The position numbers were made by a program, and so were the translations under genes. Below are positions 1 to 8,020 of a DNA stretch of 32,116 nt, in pieces; within the stretch, counting starts at the first letter, position 1, and the number at the start of each line of letters is the position of its first letter. The notes below the pieces were generated by a model. That model was not told the origin of the DNA, searched no databases, and worked only from the letters and a program-made list of their open reading frames with translations. The stretch spans positions 1 to 32,116 of the forward strand of contig CAZJHM010000006.1 of assembly GCA_964545925.1 (NCBI GenBank), written 5' to 3'. Source of the stretch: CAZJHM01 sp964545925 (GTDB lineage: Archaea > Iainarchaeota > Iainarchaeia > Iainarchaeales > CAZJHM01).

Positions 1-2
1 TT

Positions 3-95
3 TTCATAAAACAAATCACAGAAAAAATCTTCCTTTTAACAAACAAATATCCAAGCGAATTATACTTAAAAGCAAAGCTAAGAACTTTATTGTAA
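3..95 (+). CDS. 3' end of an unidentified protein gene (5' end outside window)
   Basis: One frame is open from the left edge to a TAA at 93-95 and reads as an ordinary charged and hydrophobic C-terminus (FIKQITEKIFLL near its start, LRTLL at its end). It stops 14 nt before the Nudix gene on the same strand, which suggests one operon. Only about 30 residues are visible, with no diagnostic motif, so I do not name it. It could be a chance open frame. Confidence 0.4.
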   Translation, partial: FIKQITEKIFLLTNKYPSELYLKAKLRTLL

Positions 96-109
96 AATTA
101 TTTGTATTT

Positions 110-559
110 ATGACAGGTATGGGCTTTAGAAAAAATGTTTCAGCAATAATTTTAAATAAAAACAAGATTCTTATTGTCAAAAAACCAAATCAGATTTCTT
201 GGGCTTTTCCGCAGGGCGGAATTGAAAAAGGAGAAACCGAATTAGAAGCACTAAAAAGGGAATTAAAAGAAGAATTACACCTAGCTGATTTCAATATAAT
301 CAAAAAAAGCAAGCATGTTCATTCATACTACTGGCCAAAAGAACTCCAATTAGAAAAGAAATATCTAGGAATAAAACAAAATGTTTATTATCTAAGAATA
401 AATAAAACCAAACTTATTTTAGATAAAAATGAATTGGAAGATTACAAATGGATTAATATTGATAAAATAAATAATTATATCAAATATCAGAACATTTTAG
501 ATTTCCTAACAAAATCAAACAAGGAATTACTATATTTATTGGAAAAACAAAACAATTAA
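110..559 (+). CDS. Nudix hydrolase, RppH/Ap4A-hydrolase-like
   Basis: A 149-residue Nudix-fold pyrophosphohydrolase. The Nudix box spans residues 36-58, from GGIEKGE to RELKEELHL, and keeps the metal-binding REXXEE core. The preceding WAFPQGG (31-37) is typical of the RppH/diadenosine-polyphosphate hydrolase branch, whose members open with a similar RxNVxAIIL strand. The box Gly near the end (EExG) is His57 here. Likely substrates are nucleoside polyphosphates or 5'-triphosphorylated RNA ends; which one cannot be read from sequence. ATG 110 is used as the start, but ATG 119 (MGFRKN) is equally plausible because neither has a clear Shine-Dalgarno site. It follows a gene ending at 95 and converges on PAN, 11 nt away. 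Confidence 0.85.
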   Translation: MTGMGFRKNVSAIILNKNKILIVKKPNQISWAFPQGGIEKGETELEALKRELKEELHLADFNIIKKSKHVHSYYWPKELQLEKKYLGIKQNVYYLRINKTKLILDKNELEDYKWINIDKINNYIKYQNILDFLTKSNKELLYLLEKQNN

Positions 560-570
560 AACAATAATTT

Positions 571-1749
571 TCACAAAAACATTTTCTTGTGCTCAGTGTC
601 TTCTTTGCGAACATTTTTCTCAAGAGCATGCATAAAATCAGAATGAGAGACAATATTTCTTTCATCTCTTATAGCTTTCAATCCAGCCTCAGTACAAATA
701 CTTTTTATATCTGCACCAGTCTTTCCTTCAGTAATTTTACTTAATTTCTCTAAACAGACATCTTCTTCCATCTTCATCTTCTTAGAATGAATCTTAAATA
801 TTTCTTCTCTTCCTTTTTCATCAGGAAGTGGAACTTCAACTATTCTGTCAAATCTTCCAGGACGTAAGATAGCAGGGTCTAAAATATCAATCCTATTAGT
901 TGCGCCCATTATACAGATGTCTTTTCTTTCATTAAATCCGTCCATCTCAGCCAATAATTGCATTAATGTTCTCTGAACCTCTCTTTCTCCCCCAGTTCCT
1001 AAATCAACACGACTTGATGCAATTGCATCTATCTCATCAATAAAAATAATTGCAGGTCTTTTTTCCTCAGCCATCTTAAACAAACTTCTAACTAATCCTG
1101 CTCCTTCACCTATATATTTCCTAACCATTTCTGAACCAGTCATTGAAATAAAAGTTGCATTTGCTTTATTGGCTAAAGCTTTAGCCATAAGTGTCTTACC
1201 AGTTCCTGGCAATCCATGTAAAAGTATTCCTTTTGGAATATCAATTCCAACTTCATTAAACAAATCAGGTTTAGTTAAAGGAAGAATAACAATTTCTTCT
1301 AAGTCCATTATTACTTTTTCCAATCCCCCTATCTGTGCCATATTTACATTGGGCTTTTCAATAATCTCTAAAGCTTTAACTCTACTATCATAACTTTTTC
1401 CATAAACTTTAACAATATTCATAGTTCTTTGATTTAAAGAAACTCTTGTTCCAATATCATAATCTTTAATAAATGAAGGAATTTTAATTAAAAATTCATT
1501 TCCATTCCAAGCTTTAACAACAACATCTCCTTCATCTAAAATATCAGCAATAACTCCCATTACCAAAGGAGGGCGTTTCAATTCATTCAGTTCTTTTTTT
1601 AAATTAGAAACTTCTCTTTCCAAAACAAAAGCTTTCTCTCTTAAATAAGTTTTTTCTTTCTCAGTTTTTCTTACTTCATCTTCAAGAGAAAACACATAAT
1701 TGTAAACATCAAATCCATCTTTTTTTTCTTTTCCAATATCCTGAGCCAT
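571..1749 (-). CDS. pan: Proteasome-activating nucleotidase (PAN), AAA+ ATPase
   Basis: The 392-residue hexameric ATPase that unfolds substrates and feeds them to the 20S proteasome. In order: an N-terminal coiled coil (roughly residues 13-58), an OB domain with GVIADILDEGDVVVK, then the AAA+ module with Walker A GLPGTGKT, Walker B IIFIDEID, the conserved RVDLGTGGEREVQRTLMQLL stretch and arginine-finger region RPGRFDR. The frame is open further up to 1800, but a TATA-like TTTATAAAAA (about 1770-1779) lies 26 nt upstream of ATG 1749 (MAQDIGKEKK), so I choose that start; the message would be leaderless. The C-terminus is KKMFL: Phe replaces the Tyr of the usual HbYX proteasome-docking motif. 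It is transcribed divergently from RuBisCO. No proteasome subunit gene lies in the window. Confidence 0.95.
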   Translation of the reverse strand: MAQDIGKEKKDGFDVYNYVFSLEDEVRKTEKEKTYLREKAFVLEREVSNLKKELNELKRPPLVMGVIADILDEGDVVVKAWNGNEFLIKIPSFIKDYDIGTRVSLNQRTMNIVKVYGKSYDSRVKALEIIEKPNVNMAQIGGLEKVIMDLEEIVILPLTKPDLFNEVGIDIPKGILLHGLPGTGKTLMAKALANKANATFISMTGSEMVRKYIGEGAGLVRSLFKMAEEKRPAIIFIDEIDAIASSRVDLGTGGEREVQRTLMQLLAEMDGFNERKDICIMGATNRIDILDPAILRPGRFDRIVEVPLPDEKGREEIFKIHSKKMKMEEDVCLEKLSKITEGKTGADIKSICTEAGLKAIRDERNIVSHSDFMHALEKNVRKEDTEHKKMFL

Positions 1750-1767
1750 AATTACTTTAGGAAATGC

Positions 1768-1781
1768 TATTTTTATAAACC
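1768..1781 (-). promoter_or_regulatory. TATA-like promoter element of pan
   Basis: On the minus strand this reads GGTTTATAAAAATAG. It is centred about 26 nt upstream of ATG 1749, the normal archaeal TATA-to-start distance for a leaderless transcript. It lies inside the longer open frame that begins at 1800, which is the reason for choosing the shorter PAN start. Confidence 0.6.
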
Positions 1782-1884
1782 TTCTTTTTTTCAATCTCAA
1801 GAAAAATTTTCTTTCAAAACAAAATTTTCCAGAAACAAAAACTTTTTTATTCTTGAACTTCCTTATTTCAACAAGAAAAAGGTG

Positions 1885-3171
1885 ATGAATATAGAATATA
1901 ATTTTTATAAAGGATATTTACAGAAAAATTATCAACCTCAGAAAGACGAGATAATAGCAAGATTCCAAATAAAACCAAAAAAAGGAATTAACCCAGAAAC
2001 TTTAGCCCAAGGAATAGCAGCTGAAAGCAGTATAGGAACATGGACTGATTTAGCAACTTTAAAAGAAACAACAAAAAAGAAACTAGGAGCAAAAGTTTTC
2101 AAAATAAAAAAACAAAATGAATTTTACATTATAGACATTGCATATCCTCCAGAATTATTTGAGTTTGGAAATCTACCTCAATTTTATTCTTCAGTTACAG
2201 GAAATATTTTTGGAATAGACATCCTAGAATCATTAAGAGTCTTAGATGTTTCTTTCCCTAAAAAATATATCCAAAAATTCAAAGGCCCACAACTAGGAAT
2301 CCAAGGAATAAGAAAAAAAGTAAAAGTAAATCGTCCATTAGTTGGAACAATTATTAAACCAAAATTAGGATTAAATGCAAATGAACATGCAAAGTGTGCT
2401 TATGAATCTTGGTTAGGAGGATTAGACATAGTAAAAGATGATGAAAACTTATCTTCAATGTCTTTCAACAACTTTTACAAAAGAATGGACTTGACTCTAA
2501 AAGCCCAAGAAAAAGCAGAAAAAGAAACAGGAGAAAAGAAACTTTATGTTGCAAATGCAACTTCTCCTTTACCAGAATTAAAAAAGAGAGCAGAATACAT
2601 AAAAGAAAGAGGAGGAGATATAATAATGTTAGATGTTTTTTCCTTAGGTTCTGTAGCAGTCCAATATATCAGAGATTTAAATCTAAATCTAATCTTACAT
2701 GGACACAGAGCAGGACATGCAGCTTTTACAAGAGGAAACCATGGTTTATCTTTTTCCTTTTATTCTAAAATATTTAGAATGCAAGGAATAGATCAACTTC
2801 ACACAGGAGCAATTTTAGGAAAAATGGAAGGAAAAAAACAAGAAGAACTAATGTGCATAGATGCTCTCCGAGAAAAGAAAGTCAAAGACAATGGCTTTCG
2901 TCTCTCCCAAGATTTCCAAAACCTAAAACCTGCAATGCCTATCTTAAGTGGAGGGCTCCACCCACTGAAAATTCCAGAACTCTATAAGTTAGTAGGAAAT
3001 GATTGCATAATGCAGTTTGGAGGAGGAGTTCATGGACACCCAGCAGGAACATTCAAAGGAGCAATGACAGTCAGAGAAACTTTGGAAGCAACAATGAAAG
3101 GAGAATCACTTTCCCACTTAGCAAAAAATCACAGAGAAGTCCAACAAGCAGTAGACAAATGGAATATTTGA
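1885..3171 (+). CDS. rbcL: RuBisCO large subunit, archaeal form III-type
   Basis: Ribulose-1,5-bisphosphate carboxylase of 428 residues (429 if the GTG at 1882 is used). The active site looks complete. GTIIKPKLGL carries the catalytic lysine (about 158). GGLDIVKDDEN carries the lysine that is carbamylated and the metal-binding Asp/Glu (about 184-187). HGHRAGHAAF, HTGAILGKMEG (loop 6 lysine, about 313), LSGGLHP and GGGVHGHPAGT follow in the usual order. Length and motifs fit archaeal form III, which in the nucleotide-salvage pathway turns ribulose-1,5-bisphosphate from AMP into 3-phosphoglycerate. The two partner genes, AMP phosphorylase and ribose-1,5-bisphosphate isomerase, are not in this window. 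GGTGAT overlaps the start codon. The cytidylate kinase gene follows 24 nt later, so the two may be cotranscribed. Confidence 0.95.
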   Translation: MNIEYNFYKGYLQKNYQPQKDEIIARFQIKPKKGINPETLAQGIAAESSIGTWTDLATLKETTKKKLGAKVFKIKKQNEFYIIDIAYPPELFEFGNLPQFYSSVTGNIFGIDILESLRVLDVSFPKKYIQKFKGPQLGIQGIRKKVKVNRPLVGTIIKPKLGLNANEHAKCAYESWLGGLDIVKDDENLSSMSFNNFYKRMDLTLKAQEKAEKETGEKKLYVANATSPLPELKKRAEYIKERGGDIIMLDVFSLGSVAVQYIRDLNLNLILHGHRAGHAAFTRGNHGLSFSFYSKIFRMQGIDQLHTGAILGKMEGKKQEELMCIDALREKKVKDNGFRLSQDFQNLKPAMPILSGGLHPLKIPELYKLVGNDCIMQFGGGVHGHPAGTFKGAMTVRETLEATMKGESLSHLAKNHREVQQAVDKWNI

Positions 3172-3195
3172 ATTTTAAAAAAAAGGAGAAAGAAA

Positions 3196-3729
3196 ATGAG
3201 AATAGTTATTTCAGGAACCCCAGGCTCAGGAAAATCCACAATCTCCAAACTTCTTGCTTCTCATTTAGGTTACAAGCATTATTCAACAGGAGATTTTGCA
3301 AGAAAACTAGGAAAAGAAAAAAACATGGACATAATCACTTTTATGGAATATGCAAAAACTCATCCAGAAGTAGACAAACAAATAGATAATCTAACAAAAT
3401 CATTAAACAAAGAAGATGATTTTGTAATTGATTCAAGAATAGCTTGGCATTTTCTAAAAACTTCTTTCAACATTCTCTTGAAAGTCTCTGAGAAAGAAGC
3501 AATTAGAAGAGCTCTCAAGGATCCATCAAGAAAAGATTACATTCAAAACCAAAAGAAAGCAGAAGAGGACATAAAGAAAAGATTCCAAAGTGAACAATTT
3601 CGTTACAAGAAACTTTACAATTTAGATTACACAGACGAATCTCATTACAATCTAATCATAGACACAACTGGAATACCTATAGAAAAAGTTTTAGAAAAAA
3701 TCCTTGATTCTCTTCCCTCTGATTTCTGA
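3196..3729 (+). CDS. cmk: Cytidylate kinase, archaeal type
   Basis: A 177-residue P-loop nucleotide kinase phosphorylating (d)CMP. Residues 1-15 (MRIVISGTPGSGKST) hold the Walker A loop. TFMEYAKTHPEVDKQID (about 50-66) and DSRIAWHFL (about 80-88) match the substrate-binding part of archaeal CMP kinases, and RRALKDPSRKDY supplies lid arginines. Its length matches archaeal Cmk (about 180) rather than the larger bacterial enzyme. AGGAG at 3184-3188 is a well-placed Shine-Dalgarno site for ATG 3196. It lies 24 nt downstream of rbcL, a pairing that joins two nucleotide-metabolism enzymes. Confidence 0.9.
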   Translation: MRIVISGTPGSGKSTISKLLASHLGYKHYSTGDFARKLGKEKNMDIITFMEYAKTHPEVDKQIDNLTKSLNKEDDFVIDSRIAWHFLKTSFNILLKVSEKEAIRRALKDPSRKDYIQNQKKAEEDIKKRFQSEQFRYKKLYNLDYTDESHYNLIIDTTGIPIEKVLEKILDSLPSDF

Positions 3730-3754
3730 AAATTTTATTTTAAAATAAAATTTT
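3729..3754. terminator. Perfect 26-bp A/T palindrome at the end of cmk, possible terminator
   Basis: The blocks AAAATTTTATTTT and AAAATAAAATTTT are exact reverse complements. The palindrome begins at the last base of the cmk TGA and runs into more T. It sits between the convergent cmk and rpl11 genes, so it could act in both directions. The stem is only A-T and therefore weak. About 150 nt of AT-rich sequence without any other recognisable feature follows up to rpl11. Confidence 0.4.
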
Positions 3755-3907
3755 TCTCAAAATATTTTTTGTTATTAGAAAAATATTCTACTATTTTTTC
3801 TAGAAATTTCTTAAAAAAACTTTCCACAAAATATTTTTTCTAAAAACAATTCATCAAAAAAAGAAATTCAAAGACTTAATAAAAGAAAAAAATTCTAGAA
3901 GAAAAAA

Positions 3908-4351
3908 TTAAAGATTTTCTTTGGAATAGTCTTTAGCTCTTTTGCCTTCAATAGTAACTCCCATTGAATCACAAGAACCAGCAACCAAACGCATTGCAGA
4001 TTTTAAATTTGAAGTATTCATTCCATCCATTTTCATCTTAGCAATTTTTTCAACTTGGGCGACTGTCAAGTTTCCAACAAAATTATCTTTTGGATTTCCA
4101 GTTCCTTTTTGTATCTTAGCTTCTTTTTGAATCAAAGCAGATGTAGGTGGACTTCCAACCTCAATTTCAAAATTCTTTTTCTTATCAATCACAACTGTAA
4201 TTGGAACTTTCATTCCAGAATATTCTTTTGTTTTTTCATTTATTGCTGAAATTATTTTTCCAATATCCACACCCAAAGGTCCCAACTGTGGTCCAAGTGG
4301 AGCTCCAGCTGTTGCTTTTCCGCCTTCAATCATTGCTGTTATTTCTGCCAT
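3908..4351 (-). CDS. rpl11: 50S ribosomal protein L11
   Basis: A 147-residue L11 (uL11), which binds the GTPase-associated region of 23S rRNA and forms the base of the stalk. The N-domain opens MAEITAMIEGGKATAGAPLG with the PLGPQLGPLGVD segment. KVPITVVIDKKKNFEIEVGSP follows. The C-domain carries KEAKIQKGTGNP and the RNA-binding part MNTSNLKSAMRLVAGSCDSMG. It starts 6 nt after the spt5 stop, and the GAGTGA at that stop can serve as its Shine-Dalgarno site, so the two are an operon. The usual archaeal followers L1 and L10/P0 are absent; the next gene downstream is the convergent cmk. Confidence 0.97.
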   Translation of the reverse strand: MAEITAMIEGGKATAGAPLGPQLGPLGVDIGKIISAINEKTKEYSGMKVPITVVIDKKKNFEIEVGSPPTSALIQKEAKIQKGTGNPKDNFVGNLTVAQVEKIAKMKMDGMNTSNLKSAMRLVAGSCDSMGVTIEGKRAKDYSKENL

Positions 4352-4357
4352 TTTAAA

Positions 4358-4798
4358 TCACTCTCGTAAAATCTTTATGCTGTCTGCTTTTATTGTAAGT
4401 GGAATCTTTACTGCAGCTTCAAGCATTTCAATTGTAACTTCTTCTTTTGCTTCATTATATCTTAATACTCTTGCCTTCTCTCCTTTAAAAGGACCAGATA
4501 TAACTTCAATTTTCATTCCTTCTTTTATGTCTGCAACAACACTTTTCTGCTCAACCATTGGAACCAATTCTCTAACATCTATCTGTCCTTTCAAAACACC
4601 AGGGGCTTTAATATAAGGAGCATCATGAACAGCCAAACGAGCTGTTAGTTCATCTTTTGCTTCAAGAAGAATATATCCTTTTAAGTTAGGCAATATTCCT
4701 AAAGCATAAACTTCTAAATTTTCATCTCTTGTTCTGTATGCTATTGATTCAACAACAACTTTTTATTTTCCATTATCTGTTATTAATGAAAAAATCAT
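4358..4798 (-). pseudogene. spt5: Transcription elongation factor Spt5/NusG with an in-frame stop codon
   Basis: Archaeal Spt5 (NusG homologue): an NGN domain that binds the RNA polymerase clamp and a C-terminal KOW domain that can contact the ribosome. From TTG 4693 to the stop, 111 residues are uninterrupted, with NLKGYILLEA in the NGN half and GPFKGEKARVLRYNEAKEEV in the KOW. The same frame continues upstream to ATG 4798 as MIFSLITDNGK, stop, KVVVESIAYRTRED, which matches the family start (MIFAVRTTxGQEKxVxEM). The TAA (4763-4765) falls where a Glu is expected, one base from GAA. A TATA-like TTTATAAAT lies 26 nt upstream of ATG 4798, and GGTGG sits just before that ATG. Both favour 4798 as the real start. 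A sequencing or assembly error is the most likely cause. True disruption, or initiation at TTG 4693, would remove the first NGN strand and helix. Confidence 0.8.
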
Positions 4799-4819
4799 TT
4801 TACCACCAAAAAATATAGG

Positions 4820-4831
4820 GAATTTATAAAC
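4820..4831 (-). promoter_or_regulatory. TATA-like box for spt5-rpl11
   Basis: Minus-strand GTTTATAAATT is centred about 26-28 nt upstream of ATG 4798. It is the only TATA-like element close to the operon and supports transcription beginning at or near that ATG, upstream of the in-frame stop. Confidence 0.5.
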
Positions 4832-4849
4832 AAATACCCTTACAAAAGT

Positions 4850-4861
4850 AATATAAATATT
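4850..4861 (+). promoter_or_regulatory. TATA-like box for aglB
   Basis: AATATAAATATT lies about 30 nt upstream of GTG 4884 and about 38 nt upstream of ATG 4893. Together with the spt5 box it forms a compact divergent promoter region of 85 bp. No Shine-Dalgarno site precedes either start, so a leaderless or very short leader is likely. Confidence 0.45.
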
Positions 4862-4883
4862 TTCACAGCCCATTTTCTATATA

Positions 4884-6995
4884 GTGGCATATATGACAGA
4901 CAAAAAAACAGAAATAATCAGCTATCTAAAAAAGAATAAAATGCATATTTTCTATCTTTCTTTGTTGTTCATATTAGCCTTTGGAACAAGAGCACATCCA
5001 ATGATATATGAAACTTTATTTGGATTTGACCCTTATTTTCATATAAAAATAATAAGCAATCTTTTACAAACAGGTTCATTACCTACAATAGATTATTTGG
5101 CTTATTGGTATCTTCCAGATGGAGGAGCACCTATTCCAACACAAGGAGCACCTTTTTGGTATATCTCAGCTTTCCTTTATCATATTTTAACTTTGGGTTC
5201 AGGATATTCAAAAGAATCTTTAATTTTTGTATCAAAGATTCTTCCAGCTTTATATGGTTCAATAGTTACATTAGGAATGTATTTTTTAGGAAAGGAAATT
5301 TTCAATTCTAAAGAAGCAGGTTATGTAACTTCTTTTATAACTGCTGTTTGCCCAGCATATGCATATAGAACAATATCTGGTTTTATGGAAGAAGATTCAA
5401 TGGGATTTATTTGGTTTGTTTTTGGTTTTTACTTCTTTGTTAAAGCAGTGAAGAATTTAGAATTCAATAAACAAACAATAATCAATTCTTTTTTAGCAGG
5501 ACTCTTTTTCGCAATCTTGGGTTGGATATGGGCAGTCTATATGATTGTTCCAATGATTCTTTTCTTTTATCTTTTTTTCACAATCTTACACTCAGCAATC
5601 CACAAAACCCACAAAGAAATAGAAAATTTGATAAAAAATTTCTTAATAACTTTTTTCACATTTGTTGTTCTTATCTATCCTCTCAATGGACTTTCTTGGA
5701 TAATGACTTCAATCTCATATGCAACAATGGCAATACCAGGAGACAAGATTTTCTTTTTTATAGGAATAATTATTGCAGCATTTGCAACAATGTTTGCAAT
5801 CTATTATCTAATCAAAAAAGGAATTTCAGATGATTCAAAGAAATTCCTGAAAACACTTTCTTATCTTTTCTTATATTTCTCTCTAATAGTTTTAGTAGGA
5901 CTTTTTATCACAGTTCCAGATTTAAGGGAAGAAGGAAATTTCATCCAACACACAGTGGGAGAAGAATCAGTTGGAAACCAATTCTTCGGAACCAAATACA
6001 ATGCCTTGGTTCTTTTGGCTTATTTCTCCCTTGCTCTTTTACCTCTTTATATGGTAAAAAAAGAAAAAGGGCATTTAGCAGCAATTCCTTTTATTTGGCT
6101 TTTCATAACTCTTTTTATGGCTTGGTATAAACTTCAATACACTTATGTTTTTGGTTTAACAATAGGAATAGCAGCAGGAACACTTTTCTATATCTTGATG
6201 GATATGATAAAGAAAAGAACAAACTTAGAAAAAGGATTTGTAATTTTCGCATTTGCAATTCTTTTAGCAGTAGGACCTGCTTCTTCATCCCTTTTCATAC
6301 CTGCCCATGTACCAACCATGGAAAATAATTTCCCAGATTATTATTCAGCATCTTTATGGTTAAAAGCAAACACACCTGAAGATACAAAAATAGTTAATTG
6401 GTGGAATTATGGACATCCTTTGTCTTTCTATTCAGAAAGAGCAGTAATGATTGAAAACAGAAACTATTCAGTTGAGGCAACTCAAGCTTCTGCATTATTC
6501 TATGTGACAGAAGATTTAAACAAAGCATTGGAAATTGTAAATGAATACAAGCCAACCCATATCTTAGTTGATTCAGACACTTTCAATACAGGTTATTCTT
6601 TAGCTCAAGCAGTTGTAAGAGACACAAACCCATACAACGAGTATATTTATCCTTTTTTATTAGGACAAAGTTATATTACTCCTTGTGGAGAAGAAAATAA
6701 TATTTATTATTGTAGTGGACTTTCTCAAACTTTATCAAAAGAGTTAGTTGATTCATTTCCAACTACTTGGACAAACACACCAAACCAAACAAATCCAAAT
6801 AATCCAAGAGTTCCATTTTATGTTTATTTTTCAAAAGGAACACCTGATGAACTCATGGTTTTAATCCCAAGAATGAATTCAACAATAGCTACTAAACTCT
6901 GGCTCCATGAACCTGAAGTAATGCAATATTTTGAAGAAATTTATCACAATGGAGGAATAAAAATCTTCAAAATCCTTCCATCTGCTTTCTCCTAA
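4884..6995 (+). CDS. aglB: Oligosaccharyltransferase STT3/AglB
   Basis: A 703-residue multi-spanning membrane enzyme that moves a lipid-linked oligosaccharide to Asn of N-x-S/T sequons on the outer face. The first hydrophobic helix is at about residues 23-37, and many more follow to about residue 475. GFDPYFHIK holds the first acidic catalytic motif (about 48-56) and SGFMEEDSMGF the second. An EESVGNQFFG loop corresponds to the TIXE/SVSE loop. The C-terminal soluble domain starts near residue 490. The sequon-binding motif reads WWNYG (506-510) rather than the usual WWDYG. Start is GTG 4884 or ATG 4893 (MTDKKTEI). It heads a run of glycosylation genes ending at 10482 and has its own promoter, divergent from spt5. 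Confidence 0.93.
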   Translation: MAYMTDKKTEIISYLKKNKMHIFYLSLLFILAFGTRAHPMIYETLFGFDPYFHIKIISNLLQTGSLPTIDYLAYWYLPDGGAPIPTQGAPFWYISAFLYHILTLGSGYSKESLIFVSKILPALYGSIVTLGMYFLGKEIFNSKEAGYVTSFITAVCPAYAYRTISGFMEEDSMGFIWFVFGFYFFVKAVKNLEFNKQTIINSFLAGLFFAILGWIWAVYMIVPMILFFYLFFTILHSAIHKTHKEIENLIKNFLITFFTFVVLIYPLNGLSWIMTSISYATMAIPGDKIFFFIGIIIAAFATMFAIYYLIKKGISDDSKKFLKTLSYLFLYFSLIVLVGLFITVPDLREEGNFIQHTVGEESVGNQFFGTKYNALVLLAYFSLALLPLYMVKKEKGHLAAIPFIWLFITLFMAWYKLQYTYVFGLTIGIAAGTLFYILMDMIKKRTNLEKGFVIFAFAILLAVGPASSSLFIPAHVPTMENNFPDYYSASLWLKANTPEDTKIVNWWNYGHPLSFYSERAVMIENRNYSVEATQASALFYVTEDLNKALEIVNEYKPTHILVDSDTFNTGYSLAQAVVRDTNPYNEYIYPFLLGQSYITPCGEENNIYYCSGLSQTLSKELVDSFPTTWTNTPNQTNPNNPRVPFYVYFSKGTPDELMVLIPRMNSTIATKLWLHEPEVMQYFEEIYHNGGIKIFKILPSAFS

Positions 6996-7069
6996 CTTTT
7001 TATAAATCAAAAATATCCTTTTAATTCTAAACCCAAAATCTTTAAATAATCCCAATTCCTTTAATTAGT

Positions 7070-8020
7070 ATGCATTCTTATTCAATAATAATTCCAGCAT
7101 ATAATGCAGAGAAAACAATCATAGAAACATTGGATTCTTGTTTATCTCAATCTTTTCCTCCAAAAGAAATAATTGTTGTGGATGATGGTTCTCATGATTC
7201 CACTCCAAAGATTGTTCAAGAATACAAAAAGAAATCAAAAAAAATAATTCTTCTTTCTCAGAAAAATTCCGGCCCAGCAAAAGCCAGAAACAATGGAGCT
7301 AAACAATCCACAGCAGACATTCTTGTCTTCACTGATTCTGACTGCATCTTAACAAGAGATTTTGCAAAATATTTAATCAAACCTTTTGATAATCCAAAAA
7401 TCTCAGGAGCACAAGGAGCATATAGAACAAAACAAAAATCCCTAACAGCTCGTTTTGTTCAACTTGAAATAGAAGAAAGATATCAAAAAATGCTTTCAGC
7501 AGAAAATTTGGATTGGATAGGCTCTTATGCTGCAGCTTACAGAAAAAAAGATTTCCCAAATTTTGATACTTCTTTTCCCTCAGCCTCAGGCGAAGATCCA
7601 GAACTTTCTTACAATTTGCAGAAACAAGGAAAGAAATTAGTTTTCATCCCACAAGCAATTGTTTACCACACACATCCTTCTGCTCCTTACAATTATTTCA
7701 AAGTTAAATTCTTCCGTGCTTATTACAGAGTTCTTCTCTACAGAAAGCACCCAGACAAAATCCTAAATGATTCATACACAGTCCAGCGTTTGAAATTCCA
7801 GATAGGATTTTCAATCCTTTTATTACCAGGAATTTTTTATCCTCCTCTTTTTTTCCTATCTTTGTTCATGCATTTCATTCTTTCTTGGCCTCTTGTTTTT
7901 CTCTCCATTTCTCGCGACCCAATAGTTGCTTTCCTCTCTCTCTTTTTTGAATTAGGACGCTCAATAGTTTTTTCAGCAGGACTTTTAAAAGGTTCAATAG
8001 ATAGGGTGCTGAAAAAATGA
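7070..8020 (+). CDS. Family 2 glycosyltransferase with C-terminal membrane segments
   Basis: A 316-residue GT-A enzyme. The N-terminus is a textbook GT2 start (SIIIPAYNAEKTIIETLDSC, then EIIVVDDGS), so the nucleotide-sugar site is intact. The DxD metal motif is in FTDSDC (about 85-90), and GEDPELSYNLQKQGKK supplies the acceptor-side ED motif with its downstream arginine-like region. Hydrophobic stretches at about 240-262 and 275-305 anchor the protein in the membrane. It probably adds a sugar to the lipid-linked glycan or to a surface polymer. A TATA-like TTTAAATAAT (7041-7050) lies 25-30 nt before ATG, indicating a leaderless start. Its last 4 bases overlap the next gene (ATGA). Confidence 0.88.
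   Translation: MHSYSIIIPAYNAEKTIIETLDSCLSQSFPPKEIIVVDDGSHDSTPKIVQEYKKKSKKIILLSQKNSGPAKARNNGAKQSTADILVFTDSDCILTRDFAKYLIKPFDNPKISGAQGAYRTKQKSLTARFVQLEIEERYQKMLSAENLDWIGSYAAAYRKKDFPNFDTSFPSASGEDPELSYNLQKQGKKLVFIPQAIVYHTHPSAPYNYFKVKFFRAYYRVLLYRKHPDKILNDSYTVQRLKFQIGFSILLLPGIFYPPLFFLSLFMHFILSWPLVFLSISRDPIVAFLSLFFELGRSIVFSAGLLKGSIDRVLKK

Noticed and set aside
1750..1800. A 17-residue longer PAN starting at 1800
   Set aside because: The extra residues overlap the TATA-like promoter element and are not PAN-like.
6990..7015. A further hairpin-repeat unit after aglB (AACTTTTTATAAATCAAAAA)
   Set aside because: It shares the head and tail but has no inverted arm, so similarity may be chance in AT-rich DNA.
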